Source: Piper betle (taxonomy: Eukaryota > Streptophyta > Magnoliopsida > Piperales > Piperaceae). Taken from it: a stretch of 64,000 nt of DNA. Below the pieces are notes generated by a model. That model saw nothing but the letters and a program-made list of their open reading frames with translations. It did no database searches and had not been told where the DNA came from. This document shows positions 46,072-58,610 of the stretch, piece after piece. The translations under genes and the position numbers were made by a program. Within the stretch, counting starts at the first letter, position 1, and every line of letters starts with the position of its first letter. The stretch covers positions 1-64,000 of the forward strand of contig JAURVB010008937.1 in NCBI GenBank assembly GCA_033002965.1. Reading direction: 5' to 3'.

Positions 46072-48516
46072 TCAAGAAGCCTCAATAGTGGCACTTCTGA
46101 TGCGGTTCAGATCAAAAATTTCAATACAATAACCATCAGGATCCTTAGTGAAAGCAATCCCTTTCATCTTCCCTGTAAGACAAACACCAGTTAAAATGAT
46201 TAAAGTGAAATTATTGTAAAGAAAAAGTGAGAAGGAAAAGCAAGCAATTTGATTATTTTATAGAGGCATGATCAAAGCTACTATCAGGCAAACATAAGGG
46301 CACCAAACATATAGTTATATACAAAGCAAATAGTAAAGATACCCAATTGGAAGCCGGGAGAAAAGAAGGGCATCGTTGCTCACATCCGCTCATGAGAAAA
46401 GAAGGCCATCATCTGGTTTCTTCACAAATTCAACTCCTAGTTTTTGGAAACGATGGCATGCCTTATAGGTGTCATCAACTGTAATGCCTATATGGCCTGT
46501 ATACATGACCAAAGAGGAAAAAATGGTAAAATGAAATAAATTCTTGAACGGCTACAGGACTTCAAACCAAACATCCATGTTACTGACATAAAAATTGATC
46601 AAAGATGCATACCAAAGCCACACAGTTCTTAGTTTCCATTGTGATAACCCTTAAAATCAGGATCACTTTCGGCTCCCCAGTTACTGATTGCATGTATGGT
46701 ATGGGTTAGAAAATACAAAACATACTGGAAAATTAATTGAAAAATAGAGAACATCCTTACGGTGTAAGCTCAATAGTTGCTTTCTAGGCAAAAGTCCAAA
46801 CTGTCCGATCAGATGGATCAGCTGATGATGGATTCTATAGTGCACATCATTAAGTCCCAGCATTAGTCCATTCTAATGCTGATATGAAACAACTTTCTAC
46901 AGTGCTCCTACGAATCTCGTAACCCATGAAGTACAAGCTGAATTTCATCCCTCGAAAAGTCAAACCTTTTAAGTAACCTGCAACAAGGAAGTAACAGAAA
47001 ATGCTCTTCGCTCAAGCATAAACAAAAATCTCAAAAAATGCTTTTTCCTATTACATTGGCAAAAAACTATCAATGATGTATCAAAAAACTAAACACAGGG
47101 ATTCATAAAAACCAACTTGCGTCATGCCTAGAATGCGAGAATAAAAGTCAAGACTGACTTTGGGATCCTTGATCCAGAACATCTGCAAGATGCAGATAAA
47201 CCACTAGCCTGGGATAACTTTCATCCAATTCTCACTCACTCACTGAACACATAATGACTCTGCAAGACCCATTTGACTATCTGGCTGACGTTATTTAGGT
47301 GGTATCCTGAGATGGAAGAGATCAAATTCTACCTGGGAATATCAAAGGAAGTGCTTATGTACATCAGGCTAGATGTAAAATAGTAATCTGATCTACACCC
47401 GGAATACAGTTGACATGATCATTGGTTCATCTTTATTGCCAATACTTATCTTATGCATATACTGGTTATTGCCAACTCACGATGTGTCCATCCAAGAAAA
47501 TAGAAGAAGATTGAATATGTTTAGTTTTCAAATGATCCTTGAAGCTATAATTCAGCCGCAATTTTCAATACAAACATCATCAATTATCTTTTGCTGTCCA
47601 GTTTCTTGCGAAAGCTTGTAGTTGCTGATCCTTCACTGGATAGACTACATCTTGCCATTAGAGAGTGCAGGCAGATGAACCAATCTTTACCAAGATATGG
47701 ACGTTGTCCCAATGGGTCGTACGATAAATCAAAGACATATTCCAGACACTTGAAAAATTGGTTTCCATGCCCAAATTATTTACGCATTAGATAAACCAAT
47801 TTATTTTACACCTTCTCATATTTTAAGACATATTATTACATGAGCAATACACAAACTTAAGCATATCAGTCTGACATACAAAACCAAAAAACATAACATC
47901 CAGCATATTGGGCACATTCTAATCAAGAAAATTTCCCTTTCTCATCACTTTTCCATAAATAAATCTTCTTTTTACTCCAAATAATTCCGTTAAATAAGAA
48001 ATCTTCAACATTAGACCACAATCTAACCATGATTAATTGTGTCCAGCAGACCATTTCTACCAACATCCAATCATCACACGCCATAAAAATTAAAAAATTT
48101 GAAGAACATCCTCCCGACACAAGTGAGAAAGGTCACTATAAATCCAACCATACTCATTGTATAAAAATAAATAAATCGAATGTATCAAAAAAGGTACCGT
48201 CTGCTGCATGAAGCATCCTTTGGTAGCTTCATCTTGCACCGCAGACAGTCCCGGATTATTGGAAGGAGACTCCTTCGAGGCCATTGAAGAAGAACACAAC
48301 GTCCGGGAGCAGCCACGCCGCCCTCCCTACACAACCATACAGATCACAAAAAGTTATAAACCAAAGTTATCATCAACAATAAGAGAAGCATACCCAGGTG
48401 CAGGAGATGGAGAAAGGAGGAAGCTTTCGGGGTGGGGGGAGGCGACACTGGTGAGGAGACGGGGGAGGTAAGAGCGAGAGATGAGCAGCTCCAGCTCCGA
48501 ATGGAGAGGAAGCCAT
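46072..48516 (-). pseudogene. Glyoxalase I (lactoylglutathione lyase) pseudogene
   Basis: A glyoxalase I gene of the plant GLXI;3 (At1g08110) type, which isomerises the methylglyoxal-glutathione adduct. Exons in order: 48516-48394, a possible chloroplast transit exon starting MASSPFGAGAAHLSLLPPPS; 48326-48198 with the usual start [13 protein letters not shown] at 48284 and ending [11 protein letters not shown]; 47182-47117 MFWIKDPKVSLDFYSRILGM; about 46976-46905 LLKRFDF, then FSLYFMGYE in another frame; about 46860-46755 DRTVWTFA, TAG, KATIELT; about 46685-46609 NWGAESDPDFKGYHNGN, TAA; 46496-46407 [20 protein letters not shown]; 46172-46072 [20 protein letters not shown]. Lesions: a frameshift, two stops, Trp to Cys in DGYWIEIFD, and a GC in place of GT at the donor after 46407. 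The promoter-proximal exons look intact, so a truncated transcript is possible. Confidence 0.88.
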
Positions 48517-49788
48517 TAGATTTCTCTGACATACGTCAGTTACATATGGTTGTTGACTAGTCTACAGAGATCGGTGGGGCCTACCTACATTTTTTTAAAA
48601 AAGATAAAAATAAAATTTGTAATATTAAACTAAATTATAATGATATTCAATAAACAGCTTACAAAGGTGAATGGGGTTTTAGGACTGATGAAAATGGTAA
48701 CGATAATCAGAATTAGTACAAATAAAACAATGGCCAAAATTAATATAAGGATTGAAGGTTTTGGATACTATTTTTAATAAGCCTTTGTTGTATATCCGAT
48801 CAAGAAGGAAAGGGAGAGAAATCGGTCCTAAGTCCAGAATTGGTTATCCTATATTAAATATAGATTTTAATTTTATAGATAATTTTGGATACACTCTACT
48901 TTTCGAATATAATGTTTATTTAGAGGAGAAGAAAAACTATAATAATTTAATTAAGTTTCTTATTTTTTTCATATTTTAATTAGTCGACACCTATTATCTT
49001 TCACCCTTGTGTGACTTTTAGTTCTCTTTTATTAATGAGAAAAGATTAAAAAATGCCCACAATTGGATTCCAAGTTTGGCATTGACCTAATTAAATCAAT
49101 CTATAATTCAACATACTCGAAGCTCGAGCAATCTAATTCGATACAATCTCAATTTTTGATCTGTTTAAAGAATAGATAAAAATAAATTGGGTCGTAATTC
49201 AACTAAGTCAAACCTAGAGTAGTATAATTTGTTCTGCTGAATCTAGTTTAGGCTGCATTTTGACTAACTCGAAGTTTTAGCCCTCTGATTCGACTCGGCT
49301 CGATGCTGAAAACCGACCAACAACGGCGAGAAATTTGGTTTTCTCAAAGCTCAAGAAGCCATCTAGCTTGACTAATCAGGATTTGCCTCCTGTTATCCTA
49401 ACTCAAATCACGAACCACACTTCAATTTATTCTTGATTTATTTATTCATGATATTTTTCTAACCATGCATGAATTTTATCTCCCTTTATAAGGAATTGAC
49501 TAGCTTCTATCACAGATAAATCTAAGTCCATAATCTAAAGCAGACACTCATTAAAACCCATTATTTAACTTTTTTTTTGAAGTCTTCTTCCATGGTAGCT
49601 TGCATTGATCAAAAATCAATGTTTTATTTGTAGTAGTTGATTATTTTCCACCACCTGAGCATTGGTTTCTTCGTCTAGACACTGGCATGCAATACCATGA
49701 ATCTGATATAATCTATATGTTCCAAGATATAGCTAGATGTTTAACTTGTTTTATCTGTTCTCCTCCTGGTTCTGCACCACACATACAA
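48517..49788. other. Intergenic between divergent glyoxalase and 4CL-like loci
   Basis: About 1.3 kb, AT-rich. The glyoxalase promoter should be at the left end and the 4CL-like promoter at the right. No other gene; words of the ACTCGA type near 49110-49300 hint at an old element arm. Confidence 0.4.
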
Positions 49789-52414
49789 TGGAGAAGCCTG
49801 GCTATGGAAAAGATGGAGTTTACAGATCTCTCTTCCCTCCTATTGCTTTCCCCAAGGATCCAAACCTCTCCATAGTCTCCTATTTGTTTCAGAAAGCTGA
49901 TGTTCATTACCCAAGCAAGGTTGCTCTTGCTGATGCCATGTCAGGGGAGAGCCTCACGTTTGCCCAGTTCAAGTCCATGGTCCAAAGGGTCTCCATGGCT
50001 TGTCAAAACTGGGCATAAAGAAAGGTGATGTAGTACTAATATTTGCTCCCAGCTCCATTCACTTCCCTGTTTGTTTCCTTGCAATTGTTGCTCTTGGGGC
50101 AGTTGCCACCACTGTCAATCCTTTGTACACCACTGCTGAGATCACAAAACCGGTCCATGATTCTTGTCCTAGGCTTGTAATCACAATTCCTCAATTGTGG
50201 GACAAGATAAAAGGTCTTGGACTTCCGGCAGTATTTCTTGGAACCACAAATATGGTGACTCGCGCACCACAAGTGTGCCAACCAATTATGTGATTTACTT
50301 CTCTGACTTGCTTGAATTGGATGTGATAAATCAGAGCTTCCATCTGTTTCTATCAAACAGTCTGATATGGCTGCAACTCTTGTACTCCTCTGGCACCACA
50401 CGTTTGAGCAAAGGAGTCATTCTGACTCATAGAAGTTTCATTTCTCCTGCAGCCATAGCAACATCTGATCAAGACCTCAATGGCGATGGGTACAATGTGT
50501 TCCTTTGTTTCCTGCTCATGTTCCATATAGTTGAGCTTGTGGTTATCACATACGGCCAGTTGACAAGATGCAATAGTGTTTTTAAGATGGAGATATTCAT
50601 CTTGAGATGGTGTTGAGATCTGTAGAGAAGTATGGTGTGACTCATTTGTATGCTGTGCCCCGTCATAATACCTCTTGCCAAGCAGCGATGGGGGTAGAAG
50701 TACAATTTGTCATCTTTGAAGAAGACAAGCATCATGTGCTGCTCCTCTTGGTAAGGAAGTAATGACAGAGTGTGCAAAGAATTCCCCATGCCACTGTTAC
50801 CCAGGTATTCTTCTCCATCTACCCAACTATTCTTCTTCTTCGTTTTCTTTACCATTGAGCATTCGGATCTTGTAAGGTTTCAATGTTTAGTGTTTAGGGT
50901 TTAAATTTCGGACATTGAAAATTATGTTATGACTATAATAACAATGTTTAGCTCATGCAGGGATATGTTTTGACAGAAACCTTGGCTACTCACCATAGAG
51001 AATCCCAAGGGAGGAGGTCGGACGTATGGCTCATCAGGAACACTTGTACCGGGAGTTGGAAGCTGAGATAGTCAGTGCAGAGAAATTAGCTCCTTTGCCT
51101 CCAAACCAAATGGGTGAAATATGGATTAGAGAGCCAAACAAGATGCAAGGTGACATTTAAGTGTTAGTTGTTCCAATCAATCAATCTTGGTAGAAGCATT
51201 CTGTTGACTGTGCTTGTTGAACAATTTGATGTAAATTTGTATTAGGTTACTTCAGCAATCCAGAGGCGACCAAATTGACAATAGGTACACAGGGCTGGTT
51301 GCACACAGGGGATCTGGGTTATTTTGATGGGGAAGGCAGGCTCTATGTTGTTGGCAGGATTAAAGAGCTGATCAACTACAAAGGATTTCAGGTAAGTTTC
51401 CTTTGGGATCTAAAAATCAGTGAAAAATCACCATCTATGGTAGCAGTACTAAACCCTAATTGACAAGTTATAAATACAACTACAAGGAGTATTGTTCTCC
51501 CTTAATCATTTTCTTCGTGCTTCAATTGTTTCAGGTTCCACCTGCAGAACTTGAAGCATTACTCCTTCCCATCCTGATATACTTGATGCAGTAGTTTTAC
51601 CGTAAGTTCTTGTCATTCTTCGATTTTTATCAGCTGTAGCAAAGAAACATTCTTTTTCATCCACCACTTCTCAAATAATTATGTTCCGATGTTAATTATA
51701 ATTTTCTTCGACTTCATCTCATCATAAATCGTACCAATGCTCAACTTCAAAATCTCCACTTCTTTTCTTGTTCATAGTTTGTCAAGTTGTCATCATAATA
51801 TGCTTTCAAGTACATATACTTCTCTGCTTTAAAGCTTTGTTTTATAACATATATGTTGCAATTGCAATAAGTAAACCTAAAGCTTGTTTACTGCAAAAGA
51901 TTTCCAGATGATGAAGCCGGTGAAGTGCCCATTGCTTATGTTGTTCGCTCTGCTAATAGCTCACTCGACGAAGACGCTGGGAAGAAATTTATTGCTGAGC
52001 AGGTATGTTTAAACAATTATTTTCAACAAGCAAATATATGCTGACTTGGCTATATTTTCATTTTCACATCTTTTGTCACTTCAATCTCATAAACGTATTC
52101 AAGTTTCCCAAACAACTTGAAGCTCAAAATCTTAATTTTTCAGCGAACAGGTTGTGACTAAAATATATTCAACTTAGTTGCCTATTATAAGTCTAGCTGG
52201 TTGTGTGAATTTTACTGTGAATTTTACTGTTATTACAGAGAATTACCAAGGCTGGTGCAAATCTTTTACTGAACAAGTTTTGGGTATTTGTTGGTTGCAG
52301 GTTGCACCCTTCAAGCAACTACGAAGGGTGACATTCGTTAGTACAGTACCCAAATCAGCATCTGGGAAGATAATTAGAAAAGATATTATTGAGAAAGTAA
52401 GATCAAAAATATAA
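49789..52414 (+). pseudogene. 4-coumarate:CoA ligase-like 7 type acyl-activating enzyme, pseudogene
   Basis: Resembles peroxisomal 4CL-like enzyme At4g05160, which makes acyl-CoA from an acid via an adenylate. Exons: 49789 to about 50815, 50961-51149, 51246-51391, 51535-51601, 51900-52002 and 52301-52414. Recognisable: [121 protein letters not shown] and [13 protein letters not shown], ending RSKI, which resembles a peroxisomal PTS1. Lesions: frameshift after VSMACQ (stop at 50017-50019), shifts near 50250, 50385, 50590 and 50700-50760, another in exon 4, SGTTGLSKG changed to SGTTRLSKG in the AMP-binding loop, and VVDR changed to VVGR. Splice sites are still good. Confidence 0.9.
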
Positions 52415-52956
52415 ATTCGTCCTCTTCCTCTACTTTCTCCCAGTTTGCATTCACGATCTGGAATTTTGAAGCTGTCACCAAAGAAAGAGAAGAGATGGGA
52501 AGAAATGTTTCTTTGGCCTGCAGTTAATCGGAGGATCATGAAGCTGTAATTTAGGTTTTACATGAATTTGTGGGGTTTTGAATCCTCAACTTGAATGTTG
52601 AAACAATTATCCACAGAATATTTCCATTCCATTGAACTTCACCTGTGTACGGGTATGTCGAAACAGTATCACAAATGGATTTATAATGAATGGGATTACA
52701 ATAATATAGTGAGTTTAGGAACGTTTAAATTTAACCAGTAGTCAGAAGAAAGAAGGGCACTACTTGGAGAAAAATATATATACTGCTTCGTATTTTCATC
52801 CACAAAGTAAGACAGCAACTTGACACGGTCAATAGGTATTCTGACCTGGTTGTTAGCTGTACGTGTAATACTCAGGTAATATGAACAACCACCGGGAAAC
52901 AAGGCTGCAAAATTCGCCTTTCCAAGGAAACAAAGCATTTTACCAGCACCTTTGTA
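52415..52956. other. Convergent spacer between 4CL-like and ACR loci
   Basis: About 540 bases, probably the 3' flank of both neighbours. No other feature. Confidence 0.45.
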
Positions 52957-55900
52957 TCACTTCCAACCCATCAACATTTTAATCACTTCATCTTCTATCT
53001 TATTTCTTGACAAATGCTTACTTTCACATTCGTCTAGAAGAATTCTGTACACTTCCCAGACTCTATCACCAATAACATGCCTCCCAATTTCAGCCTGCAA
53101 AATCCAAAAGCACCATTATGTTTGGTCTACTAAAATAACCACAAATTGCCCTGAGGCTATTATGAATTATCACACTAATGTGATTATAAAAATTTTCATC
53201 CTGTCTTAAGCAGTGATTTGCAAGTACTAGCTTGGCATAGAATGGATAGACATACCAGGAAAATGCCAGTATTCAGCATTTTAAGTGCAAGTGTTATATC
53301 ATAGAAAACAAGAGGCCGACCCTTGCCAGATAACTCGACAGGATTAGCCACAAAAAGTTCTGTATCAGGCCCACGGCTCATCACAATCACACGAAGTGGC
53401 CGATATAATTCCATTCGTAGACGGGCACACAAGGAATTTTTCTTATTTGGATCTACAATCTTTTTCCCATCTGCCTGCATTACAAATAAGTCCACCTCAC
53501 ATTTCCCTTCTTATCTGCAGTAAAACGACCATATGAAATCTGCACAAAAGAAATTATCAGAAATTCAGATGAAATTATCTAGCCCCAAAAACTGTGCTCA
53601 GATTCAATCATTTGAAACAAATAGATACAGCACCACAGACAACAATCAGGTAATAAACCTCCTGGTTAAAAGGAAAATGCAACAAAGTGAACAGGTACAT
53701 GGTTTATCACGAGAGCAGTTTCACCTGCTTGGCAAAAATCCCTATTTAGCCAGGTGAATGGATTGAAAGATGGACAATAATCACTTCGATAGAACAATCG
53801 GAATACTAACTATAATAAATTAGTTGCAGATAAAAACGAACACAATAAAAAGTTCAGTTCACTAATACGGTTTCAAAAAATGCAACTGTTCACAATCTTG
53901 AAATTTCAAGCTTCGGACTAATACCTGAATATTGTAGTCTTTCAGAGTTCTCATTATGTCATATAGCAGGCCTTTGTGCTCTTGACATTTGATTTGAATG
54001 AGTGTATGTGCCCGACTAAGAGAATTATCCATTGTTATCACGAGATCCTTCAGAATCATACTCTTTGCTACTGGTTCAGGTGATTCAAGGTTGAACATAT
54101 CCTCTGTCAGAAGAGAAGACAGAAAGGGAGTGGCCTGAAAATGAGCGCTTACTTCTGTATTTGCCAACTCAATCGAACAATCGATCATGGAGTCCCATAA
54201 AACAGTCATCAACTGATCCAGTATTTCATGTTTTCTATCCTTCGTATGAAGTTGATCCCTGATCAAAAGCCACGTACACACAGATTTAGCTAGCAAGATA
54301 GTATCAGAAGGGAAAGTATTTTACCTGTGACATATAACAGACTAGGATGACCAAAAGTCTTCATGAAACATTTAATATATATGACTTTCAAAGTTCACTT
54401 AAATCTGCGTACATATTTGCATTTGTTTCCAGATAGTGCTATCCTAACAGTAAATTGAAATGTTTTAATGGTTATCGAGAGAAACCTGGTATCTGTAAGG
54501 AAGAAAGGTCCATCACTTTTCCATCAGGAGTGGTGGATACTTTAACTCTTTTGATTGTAAGCTCGAGTTCACATAAAACTTCAGTAACATCTGATATATA
54601 CCAAGATGGTAATGTTGAACAGATAGCCATGGAAAAAAATACAAAAATAATGAAGTAATGCAACATTCTTCTTCGTATTGTGGATCATAAAGGGTATCTG
54701 AAAGGAAAATTTTTCAATTTCAATATGTGACATCCTACATGATTTTAAAAACTCTTGACCCTGAAAAAGTCCAGAGTGCTCAAGTACTGTATTCAACAAA
54801 ATTTATTTATGTTTCCGGACATAATGGACTTCATAAATAGCAGGTCCATTCCCAATTTCAATATTTAAAATTATTAAGCAAATAAGGTTTCATTAGTATT
54901 CATTTCACATCCTCAAAAACATCATCCTCCCCCTATATAGTCAGGAGGAGGTCAATCAAGGGAAAAAATTGCCAACTATAAGTTATTTAAAATATTAAGA
55001 CTAGTCTTACCATGAAGGAAACCCATGCGATCAACAGCTGAAAGTTTCAAAAGATATAGTTCCGGCAACTTTGGCTCCTGTGTCTCTATACATGCATAAT
55101 TGTAAATATTGGAAACCACAGATGGGCAAGCAGCCGAAAGCCGCTTCTTTAGTACATTCCACCTGGTTCGCTGGCTTCCCAAGACCCAAAACACTAAATA
55201 ACACCATTTTCCATCTGTGGAAACATCTGTGGGCAAGATATAAACATAGGATACAAATTAACTCAAAGCTGAAAAGCACATTCAATAACAAAAGCATTTC
55301 CAAAATTAAGTAGATAAATCACTTCATTTCAAAATGAAACCAAACTCAATTCACATCCCATTTTTCAATGAAAGAGATAAAGAAAAAAGAAAAAAAACTT
55401 TGACTGAAAACTCTTCAACTGCCAGCAATCAGATCACTGTACAAAGCCAAAATGACATTTTTAGGTACAAATTCGTCAATAACATATAAAAAATGTATCC
55501 CTAATGCAAAAGAAGATGTGAATATTAGACCCCAAAAACGATGCAGACTCCATTTCAAAGATTACCAACGGAGCACCAACTAGCACTCAACCCTCAAGAT
55601 ACAAAAGGAATCAGCTGTCCCCAAAATATGTGGACCCTCAATCCAATAAAAACCAACAACAACTACACCATATCTAAATAAAGTTGTTACCCTCCGAGGA
55701 ACATTTGAAACTCAAAAAAGCAAGAAAGAAGAAAAACATGCACACTCCATCTCAATGAATCACAACAAATGCACCGACCAACAAAATATTCTCCACCTCA
55801 TTAAGAAAAGCACTCCCCTGTCACCGAAAGGTACACAGTCCCAATCCTAAGAAAAGAACAACTCACCTTCAATCCAAGCAAAACCAACAACAATTGCACT

Positions 55901-56257
55901 ACACAAACACATACCACAGCCTCTAGACTAAAACAAACTAATCCTAAACAAAAACTTTTAGACTTCAATCAATAGAAAACAATATGCATTAAATCAATAA
56001 CAAAATACCACAACTAGATCCAAATAAAGATGACACTCAAACAACACAATAATGAAATACACGAAACATCAGAAACAAGGCAAGAGCTTCCCACTTGGCT
56101 TACCTCCCTTCACAATGCTCAAACCAAAGCAGAAAATGATGCGGCAGAGATCACAACCGAGGCCAGTCTTATCCGGGCAGCTCACGGTGATCATACTCGG
56201 CTCGCCGGGGCTATCCGGCTCCCTGAACTGCACCACATCATCAGAAGGAACACCCAT
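52957..56257 (-). CDS. ACT-domain repeat protein, ACR9/ACR10-like, two single-base frameshifts
   Basis: Plant ACR proteins carry ACT amino-acid-sensing domains and no enzyme domain. Six exons: 56257-56104, 55226-55011, 54590-54486, 54258-53925, 53539-53256 and 53094-52957. Three ACT domains are visible: about residues 18-95 (MITVSCPDKTGLGCDLCR), 106-165 (LKLSAVDRMGFLH then DVTEVLCELEL) and 244-320 (TLIQIKCQEHKGLLYDIMRT). A conserved C-terminal block follows (GPDTELFVANPVELSGKGRP, EIGRHVIGDRVWEVY). Exons sum to 1231 bases, two short of a multiple of three. Exon 3 lacks one T in the run at 54504-54506 (as read DLSSLQIP, expected DLFF.TDT); exon 5 lacks one A at 53502-53504 (expected KGKCEVDLF). 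With both bases added the frame gives 410 residues, the family length, and every junction phase agrees. A GC-rich leader lies upstream of the ATG. Splice sites are consensus. Confidence 0.9.
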
Positions 56258-57829
56258 CTCCTCCCACCCCCACCCCCCAAAAAACCTCCCCAAACAGCCA
56301 CCAAAACGCAAAAAGCGACCACCTTCGGAAAGCCCTCCGCCTGCAGCTTCCGATCAGCTACAAGAGGGGAAGGTTGAGAGAGAATCGGCGGTGAAAGATC
56401 GGATTTTTGCCGTGGATGTCGAGAGGCAGGCGACCGGTGGACTTGACGGGGAGTTATAAGCTGGTGCGTCACTTACTCACCTTTTCCTTTTCTTTTTTAT
56501 TTTATTTTTTATGGTCAATTGCTATGCGCGCGCGTGTCGCTTCTTTTGCCACGCGCATTAGATCCTCCGGAATAAATAAATAAAGAGGTAGCTTCGGTAT
56601 TACGAGTAGATAAAATCTTATAAAAATTCTACTCATTTATTTCAATTATATAATTGTAATTTTTTTATTTAAAAAATATATTCTAATCATTTAACTATTT
56701 TTATCGTCTAATAACTCACGTTATATATAATTAACACAATAATATTAACAATTAATTACTAATACGATTTTATCTTGTAAAAACAAGTAAGATTTAAAAT
56801 TTTATGATAAATCAGGACGAATTTAATTTTAAGATGAGTATAAGATGGCTTGACATTCTTATAAAATAGTTAAATATAAATATATACTCGGGTAATATAA
56901 TTAAGCACAAATAATATCAATAGTTATCTTTTATATTTTTTTATTATAAAGAATAGATAAGTGAGAGCGACAGGTGTACATCCACTGACCCATACTCTGC
57001 TTATAAGGCAATTAAGCTAAAAGGTGGGGCCCCAATAACATACTTTGCTTCTAATCTACTTCACATCAAACTGGTTCACTATCAACGATAATCAAAATTA
57101 AAACACCCACATAAAATTAGTATGATTTCGACGTTTTTAATTTAGATGGCGGCTCTTAAGGTCGCAATAGATGATTATGGATAAACCGACTTACACAAAT
57201 ACGAGATTATTAGTACAATCTAGAGCTTTCTATTTTAAAAATTTATGGTCATTTTTTTCCACTGTAGAAGGCATGTTGTTATTCGTAAGGTAATGAAAAA
57301 ATAAAAAATTTATTAAAAAATGTGTCATTCTTTAAACAATAATTTGTGTTTATTTATTGAATGATTAACAACTTAACAGATGCAACAAATATGTTGAATT
57401 TACGGGCCATTTTAGCATTGGGATTTCATCTTGTTCTTAGCTAGGAAAAATATGTTTGTTACCCTAAAATTAGCGTCTATTAAAAGTAATTTATTCAAAT
57501 TTTTAATACCAAATATTAGTTACCCTTTTCTTTAAAAAAATAAAAAAATTGATCTTGCTTTGTTATTATCAAATTGATGGATATTAGCTTACGGTGAAAC
57601 ACTGAATAAGCCGCACTTGACTGGTGGTACTTGTGACAACTAGGTGTCCATGTTCATTGGAATTAGGCGAACCTACTTAGAGTTAGGTGTGATATCACCT
57701 GTTCGTTATATTAAAATATATTCACATTTATATTAACTAATATAAATAAATTATTTTTATGAACTTTAATCTTTCTTAAATTAATTAAAACATAGGCATC
57801 TTCTATTCGACACATTCAAGAGACACGTA
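56258..57829. other. ACR leader, promoter and intergenic sequence
   Basis: The first ~200 bases are the GC/CT-rich 5' leader of the minus-strand ACR gene. Beyond about 56470 the sequence is AT-rich without a supported gene. Confidence 0.45.
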
Positions 57830-57834
57830 TTTTT

Positions 57835-58130
57835 TACGTTATAATAACCCGGCGGGGTAGGAGCATTTGCGGCAAGATCGAGGGAGAGTGGGGAGGAGGG
57901 GCATCCGCAATAGGGGAGGGAAGGAACGAGGTAGAGGAAGGGTGGGGTCGAAGTGGAGCAAGGAGGGCTAGTGACCACTGCGAAACAGCAGGGACAACCG
58001 CAGCAGGATGGCAGGGGCATACACGGCCGCAGTGGGACGATGACCACCGATATTTATTTTTGAAAATAATAGATCTGGGTTGTCCTTGTAATCGGATAAC
58101 CCAGATCAAAACTTAGAGTAAGGGCTCACC
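57835..58130. other. GC-rich island in AT-rich sequence
   Basis: About 57845-58050 is G-rich on the plus strand (GAGGGAGAGTGGGGAGGAGG and similar). It is followed by GGGTTGTCCTTGTAATCGGA, and a related word GGGTCGTCCTTGTAAT occurs at 58909 near the 58.6-59.3-kb element. This resembles the GC-rich cores inside the hAT-like elements, but I could not define terminal repeats here. Frames on the minus strand are low-complexity and not called. Confidence 0.4.
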
Positions 58131-58610
58131 TCAGCGCCCCTCAAACTATAAATAGAGGATGTAAATATATATATTGGCAAATTAAAATGTCAATATAAAT
58201 ATGTCTCATTCTCAATTTTTTCATATTATTCACCGCTCGAAAAGAAGATCATATAGGTCTGATGAGTACAATATCGACCATCCTTAGACGAGGCTATATT
58301 ATTTATTTTACATTGTTAATTAGCCGCCGCACATTATCATATTCATAAATACTACCTAATAAAAAAATATGAGTGGAGCCGCCATCTTTGACATAACTCC
58401 AATATCTTCTATTTTTGTGCGACACAAAACTAAACTCTAGAACTACTATTTAATTTTTATGTAGATATATAATTAGAGACTAAAGTCAAACATAAACCAA
58501 TTTAGTAAGAGTTTTCAAATTTTTGACCATAACATGGACCCACATCTAAACTGAATAAATTCTTAAATTGGATTACTTAGTAATAATCTCTACAATAATA
58601 AGATGATAAG
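58131..58610. other. Intergenic, nothing recognised
   Basis: AT-rich spacer of about 480 bases. Confidence 0.4.
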
